DNA of 64,000 nt from Cucumis sativus (lineage: Eukaryota; Streptophyta; Magnoliopsida; Cucurbitales; Cucurbitaceae), in assembly GCF_000004075.3 (NCBI RefSeq), contig NW_022279564.1, positions 124,001-188,000 of the forward strand, in the 5' to 3' direction. Position 1 is the stretch's first letter; each line of letters starts with the position of its first letter. The position numbers and the translations under genes were made by a program. The notes under the pieces are model-generated. The model was not told the DNA's origin. It ran no database searches and was given only the letters and a program-made list of their open reading frames with translations. Shown in pieces: positions 28,102 to 39,094 of this stretch.

Positions 28102-30152
28102 ATTTAGTGGAAATTGCTCTTTGGTTGCTTATATTCAATCATATTGTCGTGGGAATAAAATCTTTATTAATGCAGCCATAACTTTGCAGATTTAATCTTT
28201 GCTGTCTTTTTCTCACTATGAGAAAATCTTAGTTACATTTTGCTGATATTTTAGTTCTATTTTTTAGTTTAAATAAACAAATCTATTAGACACACGATCA
28301 TTCTCAATGATCGGTTGATCCTTTGTCATTGATCAACCTTTCATATAGGAAAAAGAGACATGCAATTGCTTTCTCAAAATCTTTTTATGGCTTATCTGGC
28401 TCAAACGAACGAAAGTGACAAATATTTGACAGCAAAACTAATATATTGCTTTCTCATAGTGTAAAAATTTACCATATTCTTTTGTGATTACCGTTGTGAT
28501 AAAAACTAAATTTTGTATCTAATAAGACATTAAACTTGCAATTCTATATCCAATAGGTTCATAAATCTTAGAAATATCAAAATGGTTTAGTATCATTAGG
28601 CATAGGATTAAAGTTGAAGGGATATTTTCAAAAATAGTAAAATAAATTAAAATATTTAAAAGTTATGACAAAATTTTGAACTTTAACGATGATAGAAATT
28701 TTTAATTATCTATCAACGATTAGTTAAGAATTACGTGAGAGAATGGAAAAGTAATGAGAATGCATTCGTAAATAAAGAGGATAAAGAGGATATCTTTTCT
28801 TTTGGTACCTTTCTCCTTCTCTATCTTCTCTATCTTCTCTAAGATTCCATTCTTTCTTCCATTTCTTTTATAACATAACATATAGCATAAAGTTAAGTTG
28901 GGTGTCAAAGCAAAAGAGAAATTTGCAAACCCAACTCATATTATGCTCTTTTGACAATTCTTTTAAAAAACAAATTACTATATAATATGGGTTGTTTTTT
29001 TTTATTTGAAAAAGTAGTCTTTGATATAAAGTGAAGGTTATAATCTTGTATTTGAAATGCCTACTTATGGCATTTATTTCTTTAAGGAGGAAAAAGGTGT
29101 AATTTAGTTATTCACAACAATAAGTTATCCAAAATTATGTTTTTACTAATAAAAATAAACAACTCTCTTTTGTATTACTTTTAAACAACTTTCTATGCTT
29201 CCTATACTTGATTGCTACTTATTACCATTTATTTTTAAAGTAATGCAACTTTTCATATATATATTACTCAAAAAAAATTAAAAATATTTACAAAATACAG
29301 TATAATAGCCTAATCTATTTGTGATAAACGAAAGTGATCGATATAGACTACTATATGTGTCTATTGTTAGATACAAGTAATAATCTATCGTGAACTATTT
29401 TCATGATAGACATAAATAATAGTCTATTTTGGTTTATTGCAAACTATCTTGATATTTTACTATATTTAAAAGTAGTCGAATAAAGAAAAATAACATTTTC
29501 AAATATAGTAAAATGAACAAAAATATTTTAGAGGTATAAAAAGGACCATGTAACATTTAGATTCAAAATATTTGATATATATAGCAAAATATGCTCTTTT
29601 TTTTTTCTTATATTTTTGTAAATATTTTCAACTGTTTTTCTATTTACAATAATTCAAAAAATAATGGCAAGAAATGGGCATTTTAAAAAGTTAGAAAGTA
29701 AATTAAAATATTTAATAAATTTTTTTAATTTTATCAATTATAGCCCACTTCTATTACTCTTTATCGGTGTCACCAATACAAGAATATCACTAGCTATTAA
29801 ATATTTGTTATTTATAAAATCTAAATTTTACTATAGTTCGTAAATATTTTTTAAAATTCGCTATTTTTAGGGAGAAAAGAAAGTTACATTTTGTAATTTA
29901 GGTGTTAGCATAAGAAATAAACAAATGGATTGAAAAACAAAAAAAAACTTTGGACTCCTTCTTTGACCGGTCTCCGATTTACAGCCATGGCATGAACCAA
30001 ATTCACAAACGCTTCCTTCCTCTTCTTCCATAACCAACTGTTTTGATCATACCCAAATCAATTCTCCAACACTCTTTCCCTCTTTGATCTCTCTTTTTCT
30101 CCTACCAAACTTGCTGATCAATGGCGAAAAGAGAGACGAAAGAGAAGTGGGT
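28102..30152. other. Intergenic region rich in dispersed inverted-repeat fragments
   Basis: After the phosphatase 3' UTR this is extremely AT-rich. At least three copies or half-copies of the TATAGT/CTATCA repeat family occur at about 28620-28735, 29275-29480 and 29680-29870. The last ~150 bases (pyrimidine-rich, about 30000-30120) are the CoA-carrier leader. Confidence 0.6.
29275..29480. repeat. Dispersed TIR-type AT-rich repeat (family A) copy
   Basis: Begins AAAAATATTTACAAAATACAG and ends ACTATATTTAAAAGTAG. The interior has repeated ATAGACTACTATATG, AATAATCTATCG and CATGATAGACAT words. Similar blocks occur at least eight more times in this window. Confidence 0.6.
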
Positions 30153-30156
30153 ATGA
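30121..30156 (+). promoter_or_regulatory. Upstream ORF whose stop overlaps the CoA-carrier start (ATGA)
   Basis: A 12-codon frame (11 residues plus stop) opens at 30121, where a good-context ATG (A at -3, G at +4) precedes the main start. It closes with TGA at 30154-30156, overlapping the main ATG at 30153-30155. A second in-frame ATG with strong context follows at 30159. Whether the transcript starts upstream of 30121 is not shown by sequence alone. Confidence 0.5.
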
Positions 30157-33100
30157 TCATGGATGGAGTCATAGAATCCATGCCTCAATATGCCAAGGAA
30201 CTGGTTGCCGGTGGCCTCGCCGGTGGAATTGCCAAGACCGTCGTCGCTCCACTTGAGCGTGTCAAGATTTTATTCCAGGTGATTTTTCTTCGTTTTTGTT
30301 TGCTTGATCGTGTTTTTTTTTCTTTCTTAATCTCGTCTTGTAAGTGATTCAATTGTGACTTTTTTTGGGAATCGAGCTCAATTCTCTAGTGTTTCGAAAT
30401 TAGTTGCATAATGGGTGTCTCTTGAGGTATTTGGCTTTGGAGTTCATGAATGTATGTTTTCTTTTACTTATTCTTTGTTCTCTCTTGGAAATTAGAATGA
30501 GATTCTACAAGAATGAGAGATGTTGTGGTGCATGTTTTTTTTTGGAATTTAACTTTTAATTTACCAGGAATAATGGGTTTCTTATAGATCAGTAAAAGAT
30601 GCAACTCCCATTAATTTTTTTTCAGTTCTGATTTTGGAAAAAGCAAGATGCTTTGGAGTCCATAACTTCATTGCATTTTACTTAATACATGGGAATAGAA
30701 TTCCCCACTGGCTATTATGAATCCTTTTTGTTTGTTTTGTTCTTGAATGACAAAGAAACTTCAATCTTAGGTAATAAAGTAAAAGATGCTCAAAATGAGG
30801 GGAGCTCAAGTCTAGGACCAATGAGATTACATGGAGACTCTTTTAAATTGGCTGAAGTGAAAAATAATGGCTTAAACTCTACCTTATTAGTGGAATATCT
30901 GGAGGAAATTTTTATTAGCAATTTTCTCTTCTTTAACATCTATAAAGGTTTCTGTACCTAAAGAACCATCAGTGACATAAAATGGAAAATACAGAGTTGA
31001 TTGATAAAATCTTGCTCTAAGGAAATATTTGAGGTATCTATCTATTAGATAAATCCAACGTTTCTCCTAAAGAATTATTGTCAAGTGATATGAAAGGAAA
31101 AAATGATTTGGATCTCAAGGCTATATAATTCACACAGCTCACATATTTAGAGGTTGAGAAATCAAGAAAAGGAAGAGAGAAATCCTCTAGCATACCTTTA
31201 GTGTTGTCTTCCAAATGAAGTACTTGACTTTCTTTAGATTCTTCGGATTCTAAAGAAGCTTGGCCTTTCCTTGAGAAATGGATTTTGATCTACCTACCAA
31301 AGTGTTATTCATCGATTTACTGGAGGACCCCTAGGGTCTGGATGCCAAAGCTTTGATTCTAAACTCAGGGCTTTCAAGGGAATTCCCCAAGGATTCTAAA
31401 ATGAAAGAGAGCACCATTCTCTTTTTTTCTTCGAGAAACAAACCACTTTTCATTGAAGATATGGAAAGGTACGATTAACTAAAAGAGGATAAACGCCCTG
31501 TGAGATTAGGAAAAAAAATGCTTTAGTTGGCAGTAATTTTGAAAGAGTATTTCCAAAAGTTACCGGAGCAAACTGAGTATAACTAAATAGTGCGGATTAG
31601 TTTTTCAAGATCTGCCTCTTATTCTATCTAAAGATCGACCCAACATAAAAAGAAAATGAGGAAGTAGGTTTCTGTTGTATATGTTTTGAGAAGCCTAAAA
31701 GTGGATCTTTATTTTTCATTGATAATGTAGAAAAATCTGCTGATCAAGAACAGTTATAGAGCAAAAGTTTACATTTAGTCTCAAAACCCTTCTTTTAAAG
31801 AACAAAGCCAATATTATCCTTCTCCACACCATCATACGCCTTCTCAAAGTCAATTGACGAATCGGTCCCCGTGCTTTTGTAACTTCTCGCAGTTATGGTT
31901 GCATTGGCAATGAGAATGAAGGGCATTAACTATATGTCTATCCCACAACTAAAGTCTTTGATTTTCTCCACAACTAAAGTCTTTGATTTTCTCCACAGCT
32001 AAAATCTTTGATTTTCTTGTTCATTCTCAGTTAATATTGGTATATCAGTTTTGCTCATCTCATTTTCATAATAAATATAGGATTAACCATCTAGTATACA
32101 CTGTTCATATTTAATGCAGTTCTTTCTTTTTCAATTTGTTTAAGCAAAGTTTCCCCCCAGATTTTTCAAGCATGAATTTCCCTTTCCAAAGCATGTACTG
32201 TGGAATTAACCAGCTGTTAAGCACTTTTTATCATTTTCGTTTTTGGATGTAGATGTTTTTGTTATATTTTAAATAAGGTTAAGATTTGATCTTCGATATA
32301 TGATTCTGAAGTCCACCCATTTTTTCTTTTTCACGGTGAAGTATTTTCCTAGAAGTTAACATCTGTACTTATTTTTCAACTTGTTAGACCAGAAGAGCAG
32401 AGTATCAAAGCATAGGACTACTTGGATCTATCAAGAAGATTTCTAAGACTGAAGGTTTTCTGGGTTTCTACAGGTGGGTACATAAAGTGCTATAATTTTT
32501 TTTGAGCTGAGGCCCCACCCCTCCCCCAACAAATGACATATTAGTGGATTTGATCACAGAGGCAACGGTGCTAGTGTCGCTCGGATTGTTCCTTATGCAG
32601 CGCTGCATTACATGGCTTATGAACAATATCGAAGATGGATTATCCTTTCTTTTCCAAATTTTAATAGAGGCCCCGTACTTGATCTTTTGGCAGGATCATT
32701 TGCTGGAGGAACTGCCGTGATTTTTACCTATCCTCTGGACTTGGTTCGGACTAAGTTAGCATTCCAGGTGAAGACTAAAAACATAAGCGTCCCTTCCCAA
32801 AACAAAAACGTATACAAAATTGTAAACTTCATTATAACTAGATTCATGAAAGCTATCTTTAGATGCGATAGTCTTGCTCCCGCCAGAATTGAATATGAAA
32901 AGAGTAGTATCATTGAACTTTGCCGTGAATAAATATATGGATTTCTCCTTACACACTACCTTCCTGTGTGAACATTCCAATCTAATTAGATCTGATACTG
33001 ATAGTGCAGGTTGTTGCTCCGTCAAAGTCAAGTATTCATGGGCTAGTAGTCCCGAGCATGTATATAGAGGGATTTCTGATTGTTTCTCAAAAACTTTTAA

Positions 33101-33855
33101 GGAGGCTGGACTTAGAGGTCTCTACCGTGGTGTTGGTATGCATTTCCAATTTGCTTATATAACTTTTGGCAATCTACTTTTCTGGGACTTACTTTTCACT
33201 TTGCGAGTTTTCCAATTAATACTCAACTTTCGTTGCCAGCCCCATCACTTTACGGGATTTTTCCATATGCTGGTTTGAAGTTCTACTTCTATGAAGAGAT
33301 GAAGCGGCATGTGCCGGAGGAACAAAAGAAAAATATTATGGTCAAGCTGGTATGTGGATCGGTTGCGGGTCTGTTAGGCCAGACCTTTACATATCCTCTT
33401 GATGTGGTTAGGAGACAAATGCAGGTAATAAGTTGCACCAAAATACATGGAAGAAATATATTAAAATGTTTGAATTCTGAACTAATATGGAGCTATGTGT
33501 GAAATTCGCCCAAACAGGTTCAACGTCTACTAGCATCCAACAATACAGAGATGATGGGAACATTTGAAACCCTTTCTTTGATAGCTAGAAAACAAGGTTT
33601 TAAACAGCTGTTTTCAGGTCTAAGCATCAACTACTTGAAGGTGAGAAATCAATTCCTTTACTTAATCTCCTTCCACATTTGTAGTTTAGTGTCTAAGCTA
33701 AGTTGTGTATGTTTCAGGTTGTTCCATCAGTAGCAATTGGGTTTACTGTATATGATGTAATGAAAACATACTTAAGAGTTCCATCCCGAGATGAAGCTGT
33801 GGTAGAAGTGGTAACAAATAAAAGAAACATCCAATCGTCCTCTCTTAATACATAA
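30153..33855 (+). CDS. Mitochondrial coenzyme A carrier (CoAc-type, SLC25 family), frameshifted in exon 4
   Basis: Inner-mitochondrial-membrane carrier importing CoA into the matrix. Seven exons: 30153-30278, 32388-32473, 32560-32767, 33010-33135, 33240-33424, 33518-33640, 33718-33855; all GT-AG. Three mitochondrial-carrier signatures are present (PLERVK, PLDLVR, PLDVVR), one per ~100-residue repeat, with six expected membrane helices. Exon 4 opens in frame with [14 protein letters not shown], then loses the frame at 33051-33053. One more C in that CCC run restores VVPEHVYRG and the rest of the carrier, 330 aa, the family length. No other defect is seen. The start could be 30153 or the better-context ATG at 30159, two codons later. 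Intron 1 (2.1 kb) contains a reverse-oriented LINE fragment. Best matches from memory are Arabidopsis CoAc1/CoAc2 (At1g14560, At4g26180). Confidence 0.9.
31418..31900 (-). mobile_element. Antisense LINE reverse-transcriptase fragment in CoA-carrier intron 1
   Basis: On the minus strand 31785-31870 reads [20 protein letters not shown], matching the plant LINE RT block with DFEKAYD, followed by a stop and KKGFETK. The lower-coordinate end is a CAATGAAAAGTGGTTTGTTT tail then A-rich sequence (T-rich at 31418-31425 on +), as at the other LINE ends here. It is internally deleted and full of stops. Confidence 0.65.
33051..33053 (+). other. Single-base frameshift in CoA-carrier exon 4 (C run one short)
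   Basis: GTAGTCCCGAGCATG does not keep the frame; with four C it reads Val-Val-Pro-Glu-His, continuing the carrier. The frame upstream (phase 0 from 33010) and downstream (from 33051) both match the family. No alternative AG acceptor gives a conserved sequence. Confidence 0.88.
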
Positions 33856-34782
33856 CAAGTATTCTTTTCCCATTCAAAACATGCCATATTCTAGTATCAG
33901 AATTCATTATGTTAGCCTTGTTATTATTTGTATATGCATTCTTTCAGCCTGTTTAGACATTAGAGCTCATGCTAGTTACAAGGCAAAAACATTTGTTATT
34001 CTTAGGTCTCCAAAAAGTCCAAGGTAACTGTCAAACAAGTAGAATTAGCACAAGGAAGGGTGTACATTTAGCTGGGATGTCTTGTGTAAACAATTGATGG
34101 TTTGAAGGTAACTAATAAAATATGAGTTGATTCTTCATATATTCTACATTGTGTACGACCTTACGTGAACAGGTAATGTGCTATAGGTTGCAACTGTCTT
34201 CTTGAGTTCCAAGAATGATTTTCATATATTATATATTAAGTGGAAATGGTTGACTCCTTTCAAGGGAGTTTACATAAGAAACAATAATTTCTCTGCTTAG
34301 AAATTGATTTGTTCATTTTACTTTTCACTATGGTCTCACCCAATTCAATAGAAAACTGAATCGTTGAAGGGAACATACATCTAAGCAGGAAGCTTGAGTT
34401 GCATATGGAACATAATGGACTAAGTTATGCTTCACTAACAGTTAGTTTCACAGTTCGACATTGCCAGCAATTGAGATGAGAGTATAATGCAAACTTCCCT
34501 TTGAGTTTATTTTACTTTCTATCCTTATGGTGTAGTCTAATTCAAATTATGCAAGGCAAACAAACACCAAAATGAGTACCAGGGAGGAACGCAATAATAT
34601 AATTAATAAATTGTTAATGGTCTAAAGATACAAGCTCTTGTTGGAAAAAAGAAAGTAGACTCAAATTTTGTAAGGAGACTTATCTCTTCTGTGTTCATCA
34701 AGGCAACAAGCAACTATAAGTTCAAGATACAATGATAAATTAGAATAAGTACATATCATACAACAAAAACATGTACCCTAAG
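33856..34782. other. Convergent intergenic region, CoA carrier / ET
   Basis: 3' UTR of the carrier and the 3' side of the minus-strand ET gene. Several AATAAA-like words are present. No open frame worth reporting. Confidence 0.6.
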
Positions 34783-37636
34783 TTACACAAGTTTGACCTG
34801 TTTGCTGAAGTTGTTCACCATGTAGCCAGCGGAGTCCTGGTAACAGATGGTTTTATTCTGAATTGTGACGCTATGAATTTCCTCTTGATGAATAAGGAAG
34901 GAGAATTGCCAAGTTGGTTTACGGATATTATCACAAACTTTTAGCTGGATTAAAAATTTAGCTGACGGAACCGTATCGGACACATCCGGTTTGTTGCTTG
35001 TGGCTAACGTTGAAATCAACTTATTAGTTCTCATTCCTTTATGTTCCCACACACCTAACTCGTCCTTTCACTGGCTGCCTAGTGCAGTTGAGTCCATTGC
35101 CTAAATCAACACCACACATTCTTTCGAGACCTGAGCTAGAAAGTTCTGAAGAAGTGCCTTGTGCTATCACAGTTGACTCAGGTTTTGATATGGGTGAAGT
35201 TTGCTGGTACTTGGAAGTGACTAAAGTCGATCTACAAATTCGTTGCCCTTTGTGTTCTTCACACCGTTTCCTTCCTTGAACTGGGGGTCTTCTACATGGA
35301 GAGCCATCATACAGAACAACTCCACAAATTGGAAGAGAACTCCCCTTATTGGGAAATGAATTCGAAACTGAGCATTCTTCTGTGCTATTGGGAATCTCAG
35401 ATTTACTACAAGAGAAGTCTTTTTCACCATATATGGTTGTTCCTACATTCACGGGCTTTTGTAAAATAAATCTGCTAGATGAGTTCTTTAGTAATCCATT
35501 AATCTTCATCCCTTTATGTTCAGCACACCTTTTTCTTCCTTCAACTGGGGCTTCCTACAAACCTCACCGTTATGACCTATGACCACTCCGCAGCTATTGC
35601 TATCTGCCCAATTAACATCATTAGTGTTGTCAACAAGTCTAGGCCGAGATCTGCTGAAACTGAGAATGCGAGAAAAGAAATTGTTCCTCTCCTCAGCATC
35701 TTCAGCTGGTTTGTTCACCATTGGAATTGACTTGCTTGTTTTAATTTTGATGCCCATTTTCTTCTGTGTAAAAGGCAGAAGCTTTCTGGAAATAAAGGTA
35801 GATTTTGTAGTTTGTGAAGCGATGTTCTCAAGTTTTTTTAGTACATCGTCATGGCGCCGTGCACCATTACCACTTGTATTCCATGCATAGTCAAATGTTT
35901 TAAGCAGTTGAGTTTCAGTCATCTGAGCATTCTTCTTGTTTTTCATCTGTCAAAGCAACAAGAAAAATGAGAAACATGGAATGGTAAAAACAACAAAATG
36001 CAGAAAGAGATACAATCATAATTGACCTTGAGAGGAGATGATGAAATCTTTAATATTAACATAACAATTCATGTACACCTTTTTTTTTTTGCCTGTCCTG
36101 AGACCAAAACTACGAGACATCAAAGACTTTCCTTATTAAGATTACTCGCAGCCTCTAGGCATGCATTTCTCAGACTTAGAGACCATAATCCTTAACCAAT
36201 AGGACTGCCCCATGAGGGATTAACAATTCATGCATTTGCAAGAACTGTTTTCGCATCCCTTAAATATATAAAGTACAGCTTTCATCTCAAAAAACTCAAA
36301 TGATACGGCAAACAACCAACATTTATATGCCAATAAAAAATTGCTATCATGAGACAAACCAATCCAGTAGATTAGCTACTTCCCCAAGGCACTACAAGAA
36401 CCAAATGAAATTATTTGATTAAAGTATATATAAAAACAAAACATACTTACAGGAGCCCATCTATACACAATGGAGTACCCTCTTGAGAACATTTCTTGAA
36501 ATAAACTGGGTCCCTTTTCAAGAGGAAAAACCTTACAGTCAACAACACAGAAATAGGCATTGCCCAAATGAGAACCCGAGCGACCATAGTGCTGTAATCG
36601 TGTTCTCACGTTGTCAGCTTCGCCAAGGTAGACAACAACTATCCAGTCTGCGTCTAGTTTAGCTATCTCACGACCTAAACCGGAGCTAGATACAGTAATG
36701 CCAAGCTCATACAATCCAGGACCTGAAACTTTAGGAAGATTGTGAATTCTGTACCTTTCTGCACCTTCCTTCCCCAATGAATAGTCTTCCCAATCAGAAG
36801 AGGCAACAAGAATCTGAGGCATCACAACAAGCAACGCATTGAGGAATATGGAAAAGAGTAAACAGCCCCAAGAAATCCCATCAACATGTTCCTTAAGTTT
36901 GGTTATGATGCCTACACGAGGCACTGCTTTGGCGTTTTTTTTTTTTTTTTGAATAAGAAACAATTTCATTGATATATGAAATATCAAGAGAGTATAGCAG
37001 TAAAAATCCATAAAGAGATGTATTAAGAACCAGAGGGACAACCGCGGATTAAATAGTTACAACAAAAAACAAGGTGGAAGGAGAAGACAAAAAAGAGAGA
37101 AACAGAAAGATGCAAGCTAGATTGAGGATGTGAGAAGCCCTCAAATATCTTGTGAAACAAAAGAGCAAATCCAAACAAAAACCAACAATCCAAGGAACAT
37201 CAATCCGAGGCTCCCCAAAGAGGCACCACTTCGGTTACTACTAATAACAAGCAAGTCACTCGTTGTCCCAACGAATCTTCGCATATCTCCATGGTGACTT
37301 TAGTTTCACTCAGAACGACTTATGATCATCTATTTATCTAGCGCGGATGTGAAACTTTGCTTGGGTATCACTAGTGAAAACACAAATGGAAAGCAAGAGT
37401 CTTGGATGGTCAAACGAAAACACCAACCGAAGCTGATACATAATTATTACCCTAAAAGAAAGCGGTAGCTTCAAATTTAAGCTCATTTCTGTAACCAAGA
37501 AGGGAACCCACCAAAATTTGAAGATAGAAACAAATAGAGAAAAAGATCAAACCTCCCATTTGGAGAAATCGGAGTCGTGTTTGGTGCGTTTACAGTCTTC
37601 CCTCTTCAGCCTGATGGGAGAAAGCTCGGCGACCAT
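34783..37636 (-). CDS. ET2: EFFECTOR OF TRANSCRIPTION (ET) protein: GIY-YIG domain plus zinc-binding ET repeats, two frameshifts
   Basis: Plant-specific nuclear regulator; characterised ETs (HRT, AtET2) bind DNA through cysteine repeats and nick it with a GIY-YIG domain, affecting gibberellin responses and DNA methylation. Three exons on the minus strand: 37636-37553, 36813-36451, 35946-34783. The N-terminus is MVAELSPIRLKREDCKRTKH. The GIY-YIG core GLYELGI...VVYLGEA is in exon 2. Exon 3 encodes three ET repeats of form CGV-x-C-x-PV-GRKRC-EHKG. The first repeat breaks at 35547-35550 (four G on +, five needed) and the third at 35046-35053 (one base too many). With both allowed for, the frame is continuous to the stop at 34783, about 536 aa. 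The residues after the third repeat are not recognised, so the true C-terminus is the least certain part. Most of intron 1 is a retroelement remnant. Confidence 0.85.
35046..35053 (-). other. Single-base frameshift in the third ET repeat (one base too many)
   Basis: The minus strand reads AGGTGTGTGGGAACATAAAGG. Removing one base (one G of GGG, or the G after TGT) gives Arg-Cys-(Val or Trp)-Glu-His-Lys-Gly, the ET consensus; as written, the frame stops three codons after the Cys. The following frame is open for about 88 codons. Confidence 0.75.
35547..35550 (-). other. Single-base frameshift in the first ET repeat (C run one short)
   Basis: Minus strand AAGCCCCAGTTGAAGGA; five C would read Lys-Pro-Pro-Val-Glu-Gly-Arg-Lys-Arg-Cys-Ala-Glu-His-Lys-Gly, matching the other repeats. 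As written the frame ends at a TGA at 35506-35508. Confidence 0.87.
36936..37500 (-). mobile_element. Retroelement (LINE-like) 3' remnant filling ET intron 1
   Basis: A T run (36938-36951) followed by GAATAAGAAACAATTTCATTGA, i.e. a minus-strand TCAATGAAATTGTTTC plus poly-A tail. It shares the tail signature with the elements at 26.7 and 31.4 kb. Sequence upstream (on minus) is GC-richer than the intron context up to about 37500. The outer boundary is approximate. Confidence 0.55.
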
Positions 37637-37772
37637 AGTGAGCGGCAGTTAAGAAAGAGAGAAGAATTGCTCCGATTTGAAGCGAAGGCTGGATCTGAGG
37701 TTGTTGTACATGATTAAAAACTTGGACCAAAGGTGGAAACGGATTTGAATTGGAAAGATCCGTTGTTGCCAT
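37590..37772 (-). promoter_or_regulatory. 60-codon upstream ORF overlapping the ET start
   Basis: A frame starting MATTDLSNSNPFPP with good context (A at -3, G at +4) runs from 37772 to 37590, across the ET ATG at 37636 in another frame. If it is in the mRNA it would lower ET translation. It resembles no protein I know, and the transcription start may lie downstream of it. Confidence 0.35.
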
Positions 37773-38177
37773 TTATTTATTGATAATTGTTATTGGACGG
37801 GCGTTGGTCGGAGATGGAGAAAATGCGCCGGAATTTATGAAATTGGATTGGTTAATTGTCAGAGAGAAAGATTAACTCCTAATTTTCAATTCTTTTCAAC
37901 TGCCAACTTCTTATTTCAATAACAAATTTTGTAAATATATTTTTGTTTATTTTATTACATTCAAACACAATCATAATTTTTTTAAAAAAGATAGGAAAAT
38001 CTATTAAATTATTTTAAGCTTTTAAAGTTTTTCGTTAGGTTTTATGAAAAAATATTTTTAAAAATAGCAAATTTTACAAAATATTTACAACTTATAGTAA
38101 AATTTTAAAATTCTCTCACTGCTATATGATATGCTAATGTGAAGTCTACATATAGTTTATAATACAAAATTTTGTCA

Positions 38178-38338
38178 TTTTTTAAAAATAGTAAAATAAA
38201 TTAAAATATTTACAAGCTATAGTAAAAGTTTGGATTCTATCAATAATAGTCTTTTATGATTATAGCATATCACTTATTATCGGTGATAGAATTTGCTACA
38301 GATTGTAAATAATGGATAAAATTTGTTGTTTTTAAAAA
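38178..38338. mobile_element. MITE-like family-A element with ~48-bp imperfect TIRs
   Basis: The left end TTTTTTAAAAATAGTAAAAT...AAAATATTTACAAGCTATAGTAAA matches the reverse complement of the right end TTTGCTACAGATTGTAAATAAT...TTTTTAAAAA. The centre carries CTATCAATAATAG and CGGTGATAGA. A related block lies directly to the left (38045-38120). Confidence 0.65.
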
Positions 38339-39067
38339 TTTTCCTTTTATAAATAATTATATATTTTTTCTATTTACGTGAATTTCTCATTAAAATACTT
38401 AAACTTTATCAAATTCCCAATTCAATTTTTATGTTATATCAAACATTTATTTAGTAGGAGTATAAATTTACAACATGAGAGTACTCTATATACAAACAAA
38501 AAAAACCTATATTTAATTAATAAATTAGTATATTATATATATATTTGAAACTATATTATGCAAAATTCATTCAATTTAAATATAGCAATTTTTTTTCTAT
38601 TCATAACAACATAGGTATAGATAAATGTTTGCAAAAGTATAATTTGAAGGAGAATATATATATATATATATAATTTTCTTCTTTTGATGCATTCTCATTA
38701 GGCTAATAGAAATAATAAATAAATAAAAAGGTAGGGAGGTTAATATTCCTTTCCTACCAAAAAAAAAGGGTGGAATATTGTTATTTATTTATTCTTGGTA
38801 ATAATTTATGGAATAAAAATGTTGAAATGGGAAGTGTGTTTAGTACAAAATAGAATCTTTGTTGTGAGGTTGAAATGATAAATATGAAGAAAAAAAAGGG
38901 GCATCTTTCTTTCACCACTCCTATATACACTATAGTTTCAATTATGTAAATATATTACATCACTTTTTTTTTGAGTAATATATATTGGTAAATAAAAACT
39001 TAATTATTAGCTCTATTTGTTAATAATATTTTAACAAGTTTATTTAAATCCCTTATGATTACATTTG

Positions 39068-39094
39068 TTATTTTATTTTATTTTATTTTATTTT
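39068..39094 (+). repeat. TTTTA pentanucleotide microsatellite
   Basis: Five to six consecutive ATTTT units in intergenic DNA. Confidence 0.85.

Noticed and set aside
33033-33135. Alternative acceptor (AAG at 33032) that would avoid the CoA-carrier frameshift
   Set aside because: It has no pyrimidine tract and would delete the conserved start of the exon, which reads correctly in phase from 33010.
36376-37041. 221-codon minus-strand frame covering ET exon 2
   Set aside because: Only the central part is the ET exon; the flanks read through introns and a retroelement tail. Split accordingly in the gene model.
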